A stretch of 6,587 bases of DNA from Mucilaginibacter sp. UBA4741 (GCA_002403905.1 DHIR01000170.1:1-6587), one strand, 5' to 3'. Counted from the stretch's first letter, positions 1 to 6,376 are shown. Notes: generated from the letters alone by a model not told the origin. A program made the numbers and translations.

Positions 1-2
1 CA

Positions 3-128
3 ACGTACTCCGGAATATCCAACTGTACCATAACTATCACGGGTGTTGCCGGAAAGATCACGCTTGTTTTTGAAACAGAAGAAAATCCCGGGAAAAAGAT
101 AATGGTAGTGGCGGATACATTTGAATAA
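3..128 (+). CDS. C-terminal end of an unidentified protein (partial, runs in from the left)
   Basis: Frame 3 is open from the window edge to a TAA at 126-128 and encodes the last 41 residues of a protein; the other two + frames hit stops at 31-33 and about 71-73. The visible peptide alternates Thr, Ile and Val with short charged turns (for example TITITG and ITLVFETEE), which suggests beta-strands and possibly a secreted or beta-sandwich domain, but no family can be named from so short a tail. A hairpin terminator follows 18 bases after the stop, which supports this being a true gene end. The start and function lie outside the window. Confidence 0.6.
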   Translation, partial: TYSGISNCTITITGVAGKITLVFETEENPGKKIMVVADTFE

Positions 129-146
129 TAGTTACTATTAAAAAAC

Positions 147-185
147 AAAAGCTCGGAAGTTATTTCCGAAGCTTTTTGCTTTTTA
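147..185 (+). terminator. Rho-independent terminator after the left-edge gene
   Basis: Arms 147-158 (AAAAGCTCGGAA) and 164-176 (TTCCGAAGCTTTT) pair around a 5-base loop, GTTAT, with one bulged base in the right arm. T-rich sequence (TTTTTGCTTTTTAT) follows. It sits 18 bases after the stop of the partial + strand gene. The A-run on the left arm and T-run on the right would also let it work on the minus strand, although the minus-strand lipoprotein gene ends about 190 bases away. Confidence 0.75.
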
Positions 186-371
186 TATTGTTTTCTCGCC
201 GTTGTAAGTGTTACCTACAATGGTGAAGGAGGATTGTGTTAGCCTGAATTTATAATCCCGGACCATTAGCGAACTATTGGGATGATCAATAGTTTAATTT
301 AATCAGGAGCCTAAAAGTAATTGGTTAAAACAATGAGTGCAAGGTACAAATAGGGGACATTTCTGTATATC
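186..371. other. Intergenic gap with no gene, one weak hairpin
   Basis: I find no convincing coding sequence here. The only structure noticed is an 8-bp perfect inverted repeat, AACTATTG at 272-279 and CAATAGTT at 287-294, with a 7-base loop. It lacks a strong T-tract on either side, so its use as the terminator of the minus-strand lipoprotein gene ending at 372 is only possible. Confidence 0.35.
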
Positions 372-1115
372 CTAATGAACGGTGCCTTTTACCCTGTTTA
401 TTAGTTTTTGATAGTCAACCTTTTCAAAATCGAACTCCTGTTGCTTAGATATCTCGGAATGAATTATGACAGAAGAGTACAGTTTTTCATTTTCTTTAGG
501 CACCATTAACTCATAAGTGGTACTCGGGCCTGTTTTATACTCCCATATAGCAAGTTTACTTTTAGGGTCGATAACATATATGGTCAGATCAGACGGGGTG
601 TTTAATTGTTTTAAGTAATCATGAAGTTTAATTTTGAAGAGATAGTTGTTTTCTTTAGTAACTGATTCAATCGCCTGGGGAGAATAACCATCCATATAAT
701 AGATCATAAACAACGAATCTGATAAGATGCGGGTGCCTTTGTTACCCGAGTCTGATGGTTGGTATAAATAATATTTTGAATGGAGTTGATAAACAGGCCG
801 CCACTCTGTAGCTAAGCCATAAGTGTTAATTTTTTTTAAGGCGAAATGCTTTTTGAGGATTTCCGAAATATAATATTTAACGTTGTTAGAATCTGTCTTA
901 TCCAAGCCCCAAACCCAACCATAATTACTTGATTTTTTATTAGAATCAATAAAGATATTACAGACTATGGTGTCTTTATAAATATCTCTTTTTATAAAAA
1001 AAGTATCATTTACAATAACATTACTATCCTTTACAGATATCGCCTTATGGCCGCCGCCCGAGCAGGATATCAGGGCAATTTGTATTGATACGGCTAAATA
1101 GATCAATTGCTTCAT
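372..1115 (-). CDS. Unrecognised lipoprotein, 247 aa
   Basis: I do not recognise this family. The N-terminus is a lipoprotein signal peptide: Lys at residue 2, a hydrophobic stretch at about 4-16, and a lipobox LISC with the lipidated Cys at residue 18. The next residues, SGGGHK, lack the acidic pair of the Bacteroidota surface-export signal, so a periplasm-facing anchor is the likelier location (inference). The mature part is rich in Lys, Tyr, Ser and Asn, looks like mixed alpha/beta, and has one further Cys at 52; no catalytic motif stands out. The ATG at 1113-1115 is chosen because the signal peptide starts there. There is no clear ribosome binding site. It lies 54 bp downstream of the HxlR regulator gene on the same strand, so read-through is possible, but nothing indicates a shared role. 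It is visibly more AT-rich than glnS and the qorB-like gene, which may mean recent acquisition or weak constraint. Confidence 0.8.
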   Translation of the reverse strand: MKQLIYLAVSIQIALISCSGGGHKAISVKDSNVIVNDTFFIKRDIYKDTIVCNIFIDSNKKSSNYGWVWGLDKTDSNNVKYYISEILKKHFALKKINTYGLATEWRPVYQLHSKYYLYQPSDSGNKGTRILSDSLFMIYYMDGYSPQAIESVTKENNYLFKIKLHDYLKQLNTPSDLTIYVIDPKSKLAIWEYKTGPSTTYELMVPKENEKLYSSVIIHSEISKQQEFDFEKVDYQKLINRVKGTVH

Positions 1116-1169
1116 AGTGGTCTAGGTTTGTTTTAGTGTTGCTTTTGATGCTCAACGAGAATAGCAGAT

Positions 1170-1559
1170 TTACATAGCTTCTTCCAACAATCCAAACTTC
1201 TTGGCCAATATTTCGCTATCCTTTTTCGCCCATGCAACCATGGCATTCATTACCGGTGTTAGCTCCTGACCCGATGCGCTTAGTTTATAGGTAACAAATG
1301 GCGGCACAACAGGCTCGGCCTTGCGAATGATGAGCTTATCGGCCTCTAATTGCTTTAAATGTTGTATCAGCATTTTCTCGGTAACGGCGGGTATGGCGCG
1401 CTTTAGTTCGCTATATCGTTTGGGCCCGTTTATCAATTGATACATGATGATGGGTTTCCAGTGGCCGCCTATACGGTTCATTACATAAGTTACCGGGCAA
1501 TGCATTTCGGCAATGTTTTTGTTCATATTTTGGGTCGAGCTTTCTTTTATCGCTGTCAT
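1170..1559 (-). CDS. HxlR-family winged-helix transcriptional regulator (QorR/YtfH/YodB type)
   Basis: This 129-residue protein has the full HxlR signature: CPVTYVMNRIGGHWKPIIMY at 21-40, the recognition-helix region RYSELKRAIPAVTEKML at 48-64, then LKQLEADKLIIRK, the wing VPPFVTYKLSASG at 85-97, and a C-terminal dimerisation helix with MVAWAKK. HxlR proteins bind DNA as dimers, usually as repressors, and several (YodB, HypR, QorR) sense oxidants or electrophiles through a conserved N-terminal Cys; Cys21 here is at that place. The start at 1557-1559 is preferred, but Met12 (start at 1524-1526) would also keep the whole domain. It is divergent from the NAD(P)-binding QorB-like gene at 1645, with palindromes between them, so it probably represses both that gene and itself. 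The family call is firm; the sensed signal is inferred. Confidence 0.93.
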   Translation of the reverse strand: MTAIKESSTQNMNKNIAEMHCPVTYVMNRIGGHWKPIIMYQLINGPKRYSELKRAIPAVTEKMLIQHLKQLEADKLIIRKAEPVVPPFVTYKLSASGQELTPVMNAMVAWAKKDSEILAKKFGLLEEAM

Positions 1560-1569
1560 AGTCTATACA

Positions 1570-1604
1570 TACTTTGGGGTAAGTACTTGTAAAAAAGTAA
1601 GTAC
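1570..1604. promoter_or_regulatory. Candidate HxlR operator: overlapping TACTT-N6-AAGTA palindromes
   Basis: Two identical-spacing palindromes follow one another: TACTT 1570-1574 with AAGTA 1581-1585, and TACTT 1584-1588 with AAGTA 1595-1599. They share the bases TA and are offset by 14 bp. A further AAGTA at 1599-1603 also gives a longer dyad, GTACTT 1583-1588 with AAGTAC 1599-1604 (N10 spacer). The TACT...AGTA shape resembles sites reported for HxlR proteins of the YodB type. The second palindrome covers the upstream TTG of the qorB-like promoter and sits just downstream of the candidate -7 element of the regulator gene, so one bound protein could block both directions. Confidence 0.6.
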
Positions 1605-1617
1605 AAATATACATTTG
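1587..1617 (+). promoter_or_regulatory. Bacteroidota-type promoter for the qorB-like gene
   Basis: A TTG at 1587-1589 is followed after 20 bases by TACATTTG at 1610-1617, an exact match to the Bacteroidota -7 element TAnnTTTG at a spacing typical for that sigma factor. Transcription would start near 1622-1625, giving a leader of about 20 bases before the ATG at 1645. The -33 part lies inside the candidate HxlR operator. Confidence 0.6.
1604..1611 (-). promoter_or_regulatory. Possible -7 element for the HxlR regulator gene
   Basis: Read on the minus strand, 1611 to 1604 is TATATTTG, an exact TAnnTTTG match that overlaps the opposite -7 element by two bases. The nearest upstream TTTG (1627 to 1624) is only 12 bases away, too close for a normal -33 element, so this call is weaker than that for the + strand promoter. 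A start near 1598 would give a leader of about 40 bases. Confidence 0.35.
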
Positions 1618-1644
1618 TCCTGTCAAATAAAAAATATAAGAATT

Positions 1645-2520
1645 ATGAAAATCACAATCACAGGGTCATTAGGTAATATCAGCAAACCACTGACCGAAAT
1701 TTTAGTAAAAGCAGGACACGATGTAACCGTTATCAGCAGCAGTGCAGACCGTGCCGATGAAATAAAAACACTAGGCGCCAGCCCTGCCATAGGCCAGGTA
1801 ACCGATGTGCCCTTTTTAACCGAAGCCTTTAAAGGTGCCGATGCCGTTTACACCATGGTGCCGCCAAATTTTGGCGCAAAGGAGTGGAAAAACTACATAG
1901 CGGGTATCGGCCAAAATTACGCCGAAGCTATTACCGCTAACGGTGTCAAAAAAATTGTAAATCTAAGTAGCATTGGCGCTCACCTTGAGGATGGTACCGG
2001 CCCGGTTACGGGGATCCATCGTGTTGAAGAAATTTATAACAAGCTGGATGGCGTTGCCGTAAAACACCTGCGCCCGGGTTTCTTTTACACAAACTTTTAT
2101 GCCAATGTTGATATGATAAAACATGCCAATATTATAGGTAGCAATTTTGGAGCTGATACACCAATGGTATTGGTTCATCCAGATGATATTGCTGCCGTGG
2201 CGGCCGAAGAACTGCAAAACAACTTTACCGGCAAAAGCGTGCGGTACATAGCCAGCGACGAAAAAACTGCCGGCGAGGTAGCCAGGGCATTAGGCAGCGC
2301 CATAGGCAAGCCCGAATTGCCATGGATAGAATTTACTGATACCGACAATATCGCAGGGGCAGTAGGTGCCGGTTTATCCGAAGAAATAGCCACTAACTAC
2401 ACCGAAATGGGTACCTCTGTACGTAGCGGTAAAATGTTTGAAGATTATTTTAAGAACAAACCGGTTTTAGGTAAAACTAAACTGGCAGATTTTGCAAAGG
2501 AATTTGCTGCAAACTTCTAA
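1645..2520 (+). CDS. NmrA-like NAD(P)-binding oxidoreductase, QorB/YtfG type (atypical SDR)
   Basis: The 291-residue protein starts with a Rossmann fold: strand MKITITG, the nucleotide loop TGSLGNIS at 6-13 (a variant of TGxxGxxG), and strand HDVTVIS. SADRADEI at 33-40 follows where the family reads the cofactor phosphate or ribose. Further signs are NLSSIGAH at 106-113, LRPGFFYTN at 142-150 and HPDDIAAVAAEEL at 178-190. The Tyr-x-x-x-Lys pair of classical dehydrogenases is absent, as expected in NmrA/QorB proteins; length fits E. coli QorB, which reduces quinones with NADPH. The start at 1645 is chosen over an upstream in-frame ATG at 1513 because the fold begins there, and the upstream frame would overlap the regulator gene and cross the promoter. 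Its divergent HxlR neighbour copies the ytfG-ytfH arrangement of E. coli. The substrate is not proven; a redox-sensing or other NAD(P)H-binding role is possible. Confidence 0.88.
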   Translation: MKITITGSLGNISKPLTEILVKAGHDVTVISSSADRADEIKTLGASPAIGQVTDVPFLTEAFKGADAVYTMVPPNFGAKEWKNYIAGIGQNYAEAITANGVKKIVNLSSIGAHLEDGTGPVTGIHRVEEIYNKLDGVAVKHLRPGFFYTNFYANVDMIKHANIIGSNFGADTPMVLVHPDDIAAVAAEELQNNFTGKSVRYIASDEKTAGEVARALGSAIGKPELPWIEFTDTDNIAGAVGAGLSEEIATNYTEMGTSVRSGKMFEDYFKNKPVLGKTKLADFAKEFAANF

Positions 2521-2603
2521 TTTGTCATTGCGAGCGAGGAACGAGCGTGGCAATCGCAAGGATGCAATATTCGCGATTGCCACGCTTCGGTCGCAATGAC
2601 AAA
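2521..2603. repeat. Intergenic inverted-repeat element (REP/MITE-like)
   Basis: The element begins at the base after the qorB-like stop codon. Outer arms 2521-2533 (TTTGTCATTGCGA) and 2591-2603 pair perfectly over 13 bp, inner arms 2545-2557 (GCGTGGCAATCGC) and 2573-2585 pair perfectly over another 13 bp, separated by an unpaired internal stretch (11 bases left, 5 right) and closed by a 15-base loop. Sequences starting GTCATTGCGAGC with TGGCAATCGC are familiar interspersed repeats in Bacteroidota genomes. It may act as a transcription terminator between the two + strand genes, although no T-tract follows. Confidence 0.75.
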
Positions 2604-2630
2604 ATGCTTTATCCTTTCGCTTAAAAACCC

Positions 2631-2638
2631 TACTTTTG
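2631..2638 (+). promoter_or_regulatory. Possible -7 element for glnS
   Basis: TACTTTTG fits TAnnTTTG and ends only 7 bases before the glnS ATG, so transcription would begin within a few bases of the start codon. No TTG or TTTG lies at the usual distance upstream, so it may be a chance match. Confidence 0.25.
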
Positions 2639-2645
2639 ACCCACC

Positions 2646-4304
2646 ATGAGCGAAGAGAGATCATTAAATTTTATTGAAGAGATAGTTGAAGAAGATATAG
2701 CTACAGGCAAGCACGGTGGCCGGGTATTAACCCGTTTCCCGCCAGAGCCTAATGGTTATTTGCATATTGGGCATGCTAAGTCCATCTGCTTAAATTTTGG
2801 GCTGGCAAAAAAATACAATGGCAAAACCAACCTGCGTTTTGATGATACCAACCCCACCAAAGAAGAAACCGAATACGTTGATAGTATCAAGGAAGATGTA
2901 AAATGGTTGGGCTTTGATTGGGCCGAAGAGCTTTACGCGTCTGATTATTTTGACAAGCTATACGATTTTGCAGTAACCCTGATAAAAAAAGGTCTGGCTT
3001 ATGTTGACGATAGCACAGCCGAAGAAATAGCATTCCAAAAAGGCACCCCAACTGGGTCGGGTACGCCAAATGAATATCGCAGCCGCAGCGTAGAAGAAAA
3101 CCTGCAACTATTTGCAGCTATGAAAGCCGGTAAATACCAGGATGGTGATAAAGTATTGCGTGCGAAGATCGACCTGGAATCGCCAAATATGTTATTGCGC
3201 GACCCGTTGATGTACCGTATTAAACATGCCCACCATCACCGTACCGGTGATGCCTGGTGCATTTACCCGATGTATGATTTCGCGCATGGACAATCTGATG
3301 CCATCGAGGAGATAACACATTCTATTTGTACGCTGGAGTTTGTATCGCACCGGCCATTGTACGATCTGTTTATTGAGCAATTAAATATATTCCCGTCTAA
3401 ACAATATGAGTTTGCCCGTTTAAACATGACCTACACGGTTATGAGTAAGCGTAAGCTAATGCAATTGGTAAACGAGAAACATGTGGAGGATTGGGATGAC
3501 CCGCGGATGTCGACCATTAGCGGTTTACGCCGCCGTGGTTATACCGCTGCTTCTATCCGCGAGTTTTGCGAGCGTATTGGTGTTGCCAAGCGCGAGAACA
3601 TGATTGATTTTAGCCTGCTGGAGTTTTGTATCCGCGAGGACCTGAACAAAACCGCATGGCGCCGTATGGCAGTCCTTGATCCTATTAAAATGATCATCAC
3701 CAATTATCCCGAAGGGCAAACCGAAACCTTACATGGCGAAAACAATCCCGAAGTTGAAGGTGGCGATGGTGGCAGGGATATCCCGTTCAGCAATGAGTTG
3801 TGGATAGAACGCGATGATTTTATGGAAGAGCCGCCTAAAAAGTTTTTCCGTTTAGGTGTTGGGCTGATGGCGCGTTTAAAGAACGCCTACATTGTAAAAT
3901 GCGAGGACTTTAAAAAGGATGCCAACGGTAACGTTACGGAGATCTACTGTACCTATATCCCCGAATCAAAATCGGGCCATGATACCAGCGGGATCAACGT
4001 TAAAGGCACTATCCATTGGGTAAGTGTACCACACGCTAAAACTGCTGAAGTGCGTTTATATGATCGCTTGTTCCAGGTAGAGGACCCATCTAACGAGGAT
4101 GGCGATTTTAAAGATTATTTAAATCCACATAGCTTACAAATATTACCAACCGCCTATATAGAAGCCGACCTTGCTAACGCCGAAGCAGGGAAAGGGTACC
4201 AGTTTATCCGTAAAGGATACTTTACGCTGGATAAGCATTCAACTGCTGATAAGCTGGTGTTTAACAGGACGGTGACTTTGAAGGATGGGTGGGCTAAGAA
4301 ATAG
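2646..4304 (+). CDS. glnS: Glutaminyl-tRNA synthetase
   Basis: This 552-residue protein is a class I aminoacyl-tRNA synthetase that charges tRNA-Gln with glutamine in the cytoplasm. The N-terminal catalytic domain shows [15 protein letters not shown] at 32-46, with the ATP-binding HIGH at 40-43, and RFDDTNP at 64-70. The second signature is VMSKR at 265-269, the GlnRS form of KMSKS, followed by [20 protein letters not shown], nearly the same as E. coli GlnRS. GlnRS rather than GluRS is shown by this [15 protein letters not shown] region and by the beta-barrel anticodon-binding half from about 340 to the end, with [14 protein letters not shown] and [11 protein letters not shown]. Length matches the bacterial family (about 550). 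No insertion or broken motif is seen. The ATG at 2646 lies 20 residues before the conserved core and agrees with the usual start. Presence of glnS suggests direct Gln-tRNA charging rather than reliance on the GatCAB route. Confidence 0.98.
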   Translation: MSEERSLNFIEEIVEEDIATGKHGGRVLTRFPPEPNGYLHIGHAKSICLNFGLAKKYNGKTNLRFDDTNPTKEETEYVDSIKEDVKWLGFDWAEELYASDYFDKLYDFAVTLIKKGLAYVDDSTAEEIAFQKGTPTGSGTPNEYRSRSVEENLQLFAAMKAGKYQDGDKVLRAKIDLESPNMLLRDPLMYRIKHAHHHRTGDAWCIYPMYDFAHGQSDAIEEITHSICTLEFVSHRPLYDLFIEQLNIFPSKQYEFARLNMTYTVMSKRKLMQLVNEKHVEDWDDPRMSTISGLRRRGYTAASIREFCERIGVAKRENMIDFSLLEFCIREDLNKTAWRRMAVLDPIKMIITNYPEGQTETLHGENNPEVEGGDGGRDIPFSNELWIERDDFMEEPPKKFFRLGVGLMARLKNAYIVKCEDFKKDANGNVTEIYCTYIPESKSGHDTSGINVKGTIHWVSVPHAKTAEVRLYDRLFQVEDPSNEDGDFKDYLNPHSLQILPTAYIEADLANAEAGKGYQFIRKGYFTLDKHSTADKLVFNRTVTLKDGWAKK

Positions 4305-4390
4305 TTGGCAGTTTTTAGTTATCAGTTGGCAGTAAAAATCTGCAAACTGATGACTTTGTTCGATCTTGTAACTGCAAACCGCCAACTGCG
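4302..4390. repeat. Repeat/hairpin region between convergent glnS and amidase genes, possible two-way terminator
   Basis: AGTTGGCAGT occurs at 4303-4312 and again at 4324-4333 (21-base period); the first copy overlaps the glnS stop codon TAG at 4302-4304. Arms 4317-4332 and 4340-4355 form a long hairpin of about 16 bp with one mismatch and one G-T pair around a TAAAAAT loop. A second partner for the same left arm, GCCAACTG, lies at 4381-4388, just before the end of the amidase gene. The region could terminate transcripts arriving from both sides. The AGTTGGCAGT motif recalls short interspersed repeats in Bacteroidota gaps; only one locus is visible here. Confidence 0.55.
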
Positions 4391-4399
4391 CACTTCAAA

Positions 4400-5311
4400 C
4401 TAATATTTCTGGTACAAATTATACAATACATTTAAATCCAACTGGCTTAATTGGGTAGTGCTGTCATCCTGCACAAAATGGCGTTTAAAGGCTATTATGG
4501 CGGCGTTTAAATCGGTGGTATCATATCCTATAAGGCGCAGGGCTGTTTTGTAGTCAAAGTTTTGCGGGGCCAGTTCAAGTGCGTCATCGCTCCAATAGCC
4601 AAAACCATTTGCCGCTAATATTTTCCAGGGGAACAATGGTCCGGGGTCGGGCTTGCGTTTTGGTGCAAAATCCTGGTGGCCAATAAAGTTTGCAGTTGGT
4701 ATGTTGTAAGCCTTTTTTAATTGAGCTAATAGAAGCAGCAGGCTTTTTATTTGGGCATCGTTAAATGGCTCACTGCCGTTGTTGTCAATTTCTATTCCTA
4801 ATGATATACTGTTCATATCAGTAACACTGCCCCATTTACCAATGCCTGCATGGTTTGAGCGGAAGTAATCATTAACCATGTGATAAACCTTACCGTCTTT
4901 ACCAATTACGTAATGGGCGCTTACCTCGGTACTTTTTATGGTGAAGGTGCGGATAGTTTGCTGAATAGAATCCTGCGCGGTAAAGTGTATTACCACATAA
5001 TTAGCCTTGCGGATCCCAAAATTAACCGAGCCAACCCATTCGGATGGTGTGGCTATCAGCCCAGTGCTATCCATCAGCACGACAGGTTGTTGCTGTTTAA
5101 CAATGCCGAGTAATGAATCTGTTTTGGTAGTATAGATACTATCCGTACTAAAATGCGGCCCCCTAATTACTGGGAGAGAGCTAGTTTTAGTTGTTTTATC
5201 GGGATTTAATGCTGAGTTAGTTTTTACAGCAGTAACTTTTGGCGAACAGGACGCTATTAAAACGGCAATAAATAATAGATAAAAGGGCTGATATTTCCTG
5301 TTGATAACCAT
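4400..5311 (-). CDS. N-acetylmuramoyl-L-alanine amidase lipoprotein, AmiD-like (Amidase_2)
   Basis: The 303-residue protein starts with a lipoprotein signal peptide (hydrophobic 10-20, lipobox IASC, lipidated Cys22) and a Ser/Thr-rich linker to about residue 95. The Amidase_2 (AmpD/PGRP) domain covers about 100-240: NYVVIHFTA gives His109, SAHYVI His133, LGIEIDN Glu174, and GHQDFAPKRKPDPGP gives His212 and Asp222. His109, His212 and Asp222 correspond to the zinc ligands of AmpD and Glu174 to its catalytic Glu, so the enzyme should be active, cutting the bond between MurNAc and L-Ala of peptidoglycan or its turnover fragments. The tail (250-303) resembles the C-terminal helical, peptidoglycan-binding-like part of E. 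coli AmiD, also an outer-membrane lipoprotein. No acidic export signal follows the Cys, so a periplasmic face is likely. It lies downstream of the metallopeptidase gene on the same strand, 149 bp away, and converges with glnS. Confidence 0.92.
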   Translation of the reverse strand: MVINRKYQPFYLLFIAVLIASCSPKVTAVKTNSALNPDKTTKTSSLPVIRGPHFSTDSIYTTKTDSLLGIVKQQQPVVLMDSTGLIATPSEWVGSVNFGIRKANYVVIHFTAQDSIQQTIRTFTIKSTEVSAHYVIGKDGKVYHMVNDYFRSNHAGIGKWGSVTDMNSISLGIEIDNNGSEPFNDAQIKSLLLLLAQLKKAYNIPTANFIGHQDFAPKRKPDPGPLFPWKILAANGFGYWSDDALELAPQNFDYKTALRLIGYDTTDLNAAIIAFKRHFVQDDSTTQLSQLDLNVLYNLYQKY

Positions 5312-5386
5312 GTAGCTAAATTAAATTATTAAGCTATAGTTTAACTAAAGAAAACGCATATTGTTTAAACAAGCAATAACAAATAG
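5312..5386. other. Gap before the amidase gene with short palindromes
   Basis: The stretch is AT-rich and holds TTGTTTAAACAA, a perfect 12-bp palindrome at 5361-5372, flanked by TATTG (5359-5363) and CAATA (5374-5378). AAATAGCTATTT, another 12-bp palindrome, spans 5381-5392. No TAnnTTTG promoter for the amidase was found on the minus strand, so its promoter or co-transcription with the upstream gene is unsettled. Confidence 0.4.
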
Positions 5387-5455
5387 CTATTTCCGGTTCT
5401 TATCGTAAAAATCTTCCAGCTTATATTTATACCCTTCGGTAGAAAAAAGATCCAT
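5387..5455 (-). CDS. Possible 22-residue small ORF between the metallopeptidase and amidase genes
   Basis: ATG at 5453-5455 opens a frame to TAG at 5387-5389. The peptide MDLFSTEGYKYKLEDFYDKN plus two basic residues is rich in Asp, Glu, Lys, Tyr and Phe, like an ordinary soluble protein rather than noise. The ATG is only 5 bases after the metallopeptidase stop, in a different frame. The same frame stays open upstream into the 3' end of that gene, back to a stop near 5504-5506. It could be a translated small protein, the remnant of a longer gene, or chance. There is no recognisable ribosome binding site and no family match. Confidence 0.25.
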   Translation of the reverse strand: MDLFSTEGYKYKLEDFYDKNRK

Positions 5456-5460
5456 GATCT

Positions 5461-6324
5461 TTAAAAATGTTCGCTGGTTGTAAATGTATTGCCCTGGTTA
5501 ATGTCGCCGGTATCATAACCTTTTTTAAACCAATACATACGTTGCGCGCTGGTGCCGTGAGTAAAACTATCCGGCGAAACCCGGCCCTGGTATTTCTGCT
5601 GCAAGCGGTCATCGCCTATCTGGTGCGCGGCGGTAAGAGCCGAGTCAATATCAGCCCGTTCAATTACAATGTTGTTATGATGATTCAATGCTTCGTAATG
5701 CGCCCACACCCCGGCGTAGAAATCGGCTTGTAATTCTAATTTAACAGATAGCTTGTTATAAGCCGTTTCGCTTAAATTTTGCCGAGCCTCATCCATTTTT
5801 GCCGACACGCCCAACAGGTTTTGAATATGATGACCAACCTCGTGCGCTATTACGTATGCCCACGCCGATTCGCCCGGAGCGCTGAATTTGTTTTGCAGCT
5901 CATCAAAAAAAGAAAGGTCAAGATATACCCGCTGGTTTGCCGGACAATAGAACGGACCGGTTGCCGATGTGGTATAACCGCAGCCTGCGGCATCAACCGC
6001 GTCAGTATATAAATGCAATATGGGATGCGTATAGGTCCGGCCCATAGTATGGAACAGGCTGTCCCAAACTACGGTTGTTCCTTCAAAAATTACGCGGGCA
6101 AATTGTTTGTCGCGGCTTTCCTGCCCGCCACCGGGTACGGTATTTATCTGCTGCGAATTATTGCCGCTTGAATTAAATAGCTGACTGGGGTTAATCCCCG
6201 TAAACAGATAAATGGCCGCGCCGATAAGCCCCAATATCCCTCCGCCAAAAAACAAACCGCGACCACCGCCGCTGCTGCTTCCTTCTTCAACATCATTACT
6301 TTCATTACCGCCGGACCATTGCAT
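5461..6324 (-). CDS. ypfJ: Membrane-anchored neutral zinc metallopeptidase, YpfJ family
   Basis: The 287-residue protein matches the 'putative neutral zinc metallopeptidase' family (Pfam Zn_peptidase, E. coli YpfJ). It begins MQWSGGNESNDVEEG, close to the usual family start, followed by a Gly/Ser-rich linker, one transmembrane helix at about 24-43 and a Ser/Asn/Gln-rich stalk. The catalytic domain from about 70 has YTHPILHLYTD, CGYTTSATGPFYCPANQRVYLDLSFF at 115-140 with a Cys pair (115, 127), the zinc motif HEVGHH at 161-166 (Glu162 catalytic), and LELQADFYAGVWAH at 196-209, where Glu198 probably supplies the third ligand. Many relatives have Cys where this one has Phe202. The end, SPDSFTHGTSAQRMYWFKKGYDTGD, is the conserved family tail, so the gene is complete. 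The protease domain probably faces the periplasm; its physiological substrate is unknown even for YpfJ. The amidase gene lies downstream on the same strand. Confidence 0.92.
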   Translation of the reverse strand: MQWSGGNESNDVEEGSSSGGGRGLFFGGGILGLIGAAIYLFTGINPSQLFNSSGNNSQQINTVPGGGQESRDKQFARVIFEGTTVVWDSLFHTMGRTYTHPILHLYTDAVDAAGCGYTTSATGPFYCPANQRVYLDLSFFDELQNKFSAPGESAWAYVIAHEVGHHIQNLLGVSAKMDEARQNLSETAYNKLSVKLELQADFYAGVWAHYEALNHHNNIVIERADIDSALTAAHQIGDDRLQQKYQGRVSPDSFTHGTSAQRMYWFKKGYDTGDINQGNTFTTSEHF

Positions 6325-6376
6325 AGTTTGCTATTTTAGTGTAGTTGTTTTAACACAATGGTGTTTTTATTGTTTT

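Noticed and set aside
1513..1644. N-terminal 44-codon extension of the qorB-like gene from an upstream ATG
   Set aside because: It would overlap the start of the divergent regulator gene and the promoter/operator, and the Rossmann fold begins cleanly at the Met encoded at 1645.
2467..2664. Minus-strand open frame of 65 codons over the repeat at 2521-2603
   Set aside because: Its peptide (CHCDRSVAIA and SFLARNDK) is the translation of the inverted repeat itself, a type of spurious protein often predicted in Bacteroidota; it also overlaps both flanking genes.
5461..5520. Possible frameshift at the end of the metallopeptidase gene joining it to the small downstream ORF
   Set aside because: The annotated frame already ends with the usual family tail (THGTSAQR ... 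KKGYDTGD ... NTF), so no frameshift is needed to explain it.
5427..5612. Minus-strand open frame overlapping the end of the metallopeptidase gene
   Set aside because: It is an antiphase shadow of a well-supported gene and has no domain or lipoprotein signal.
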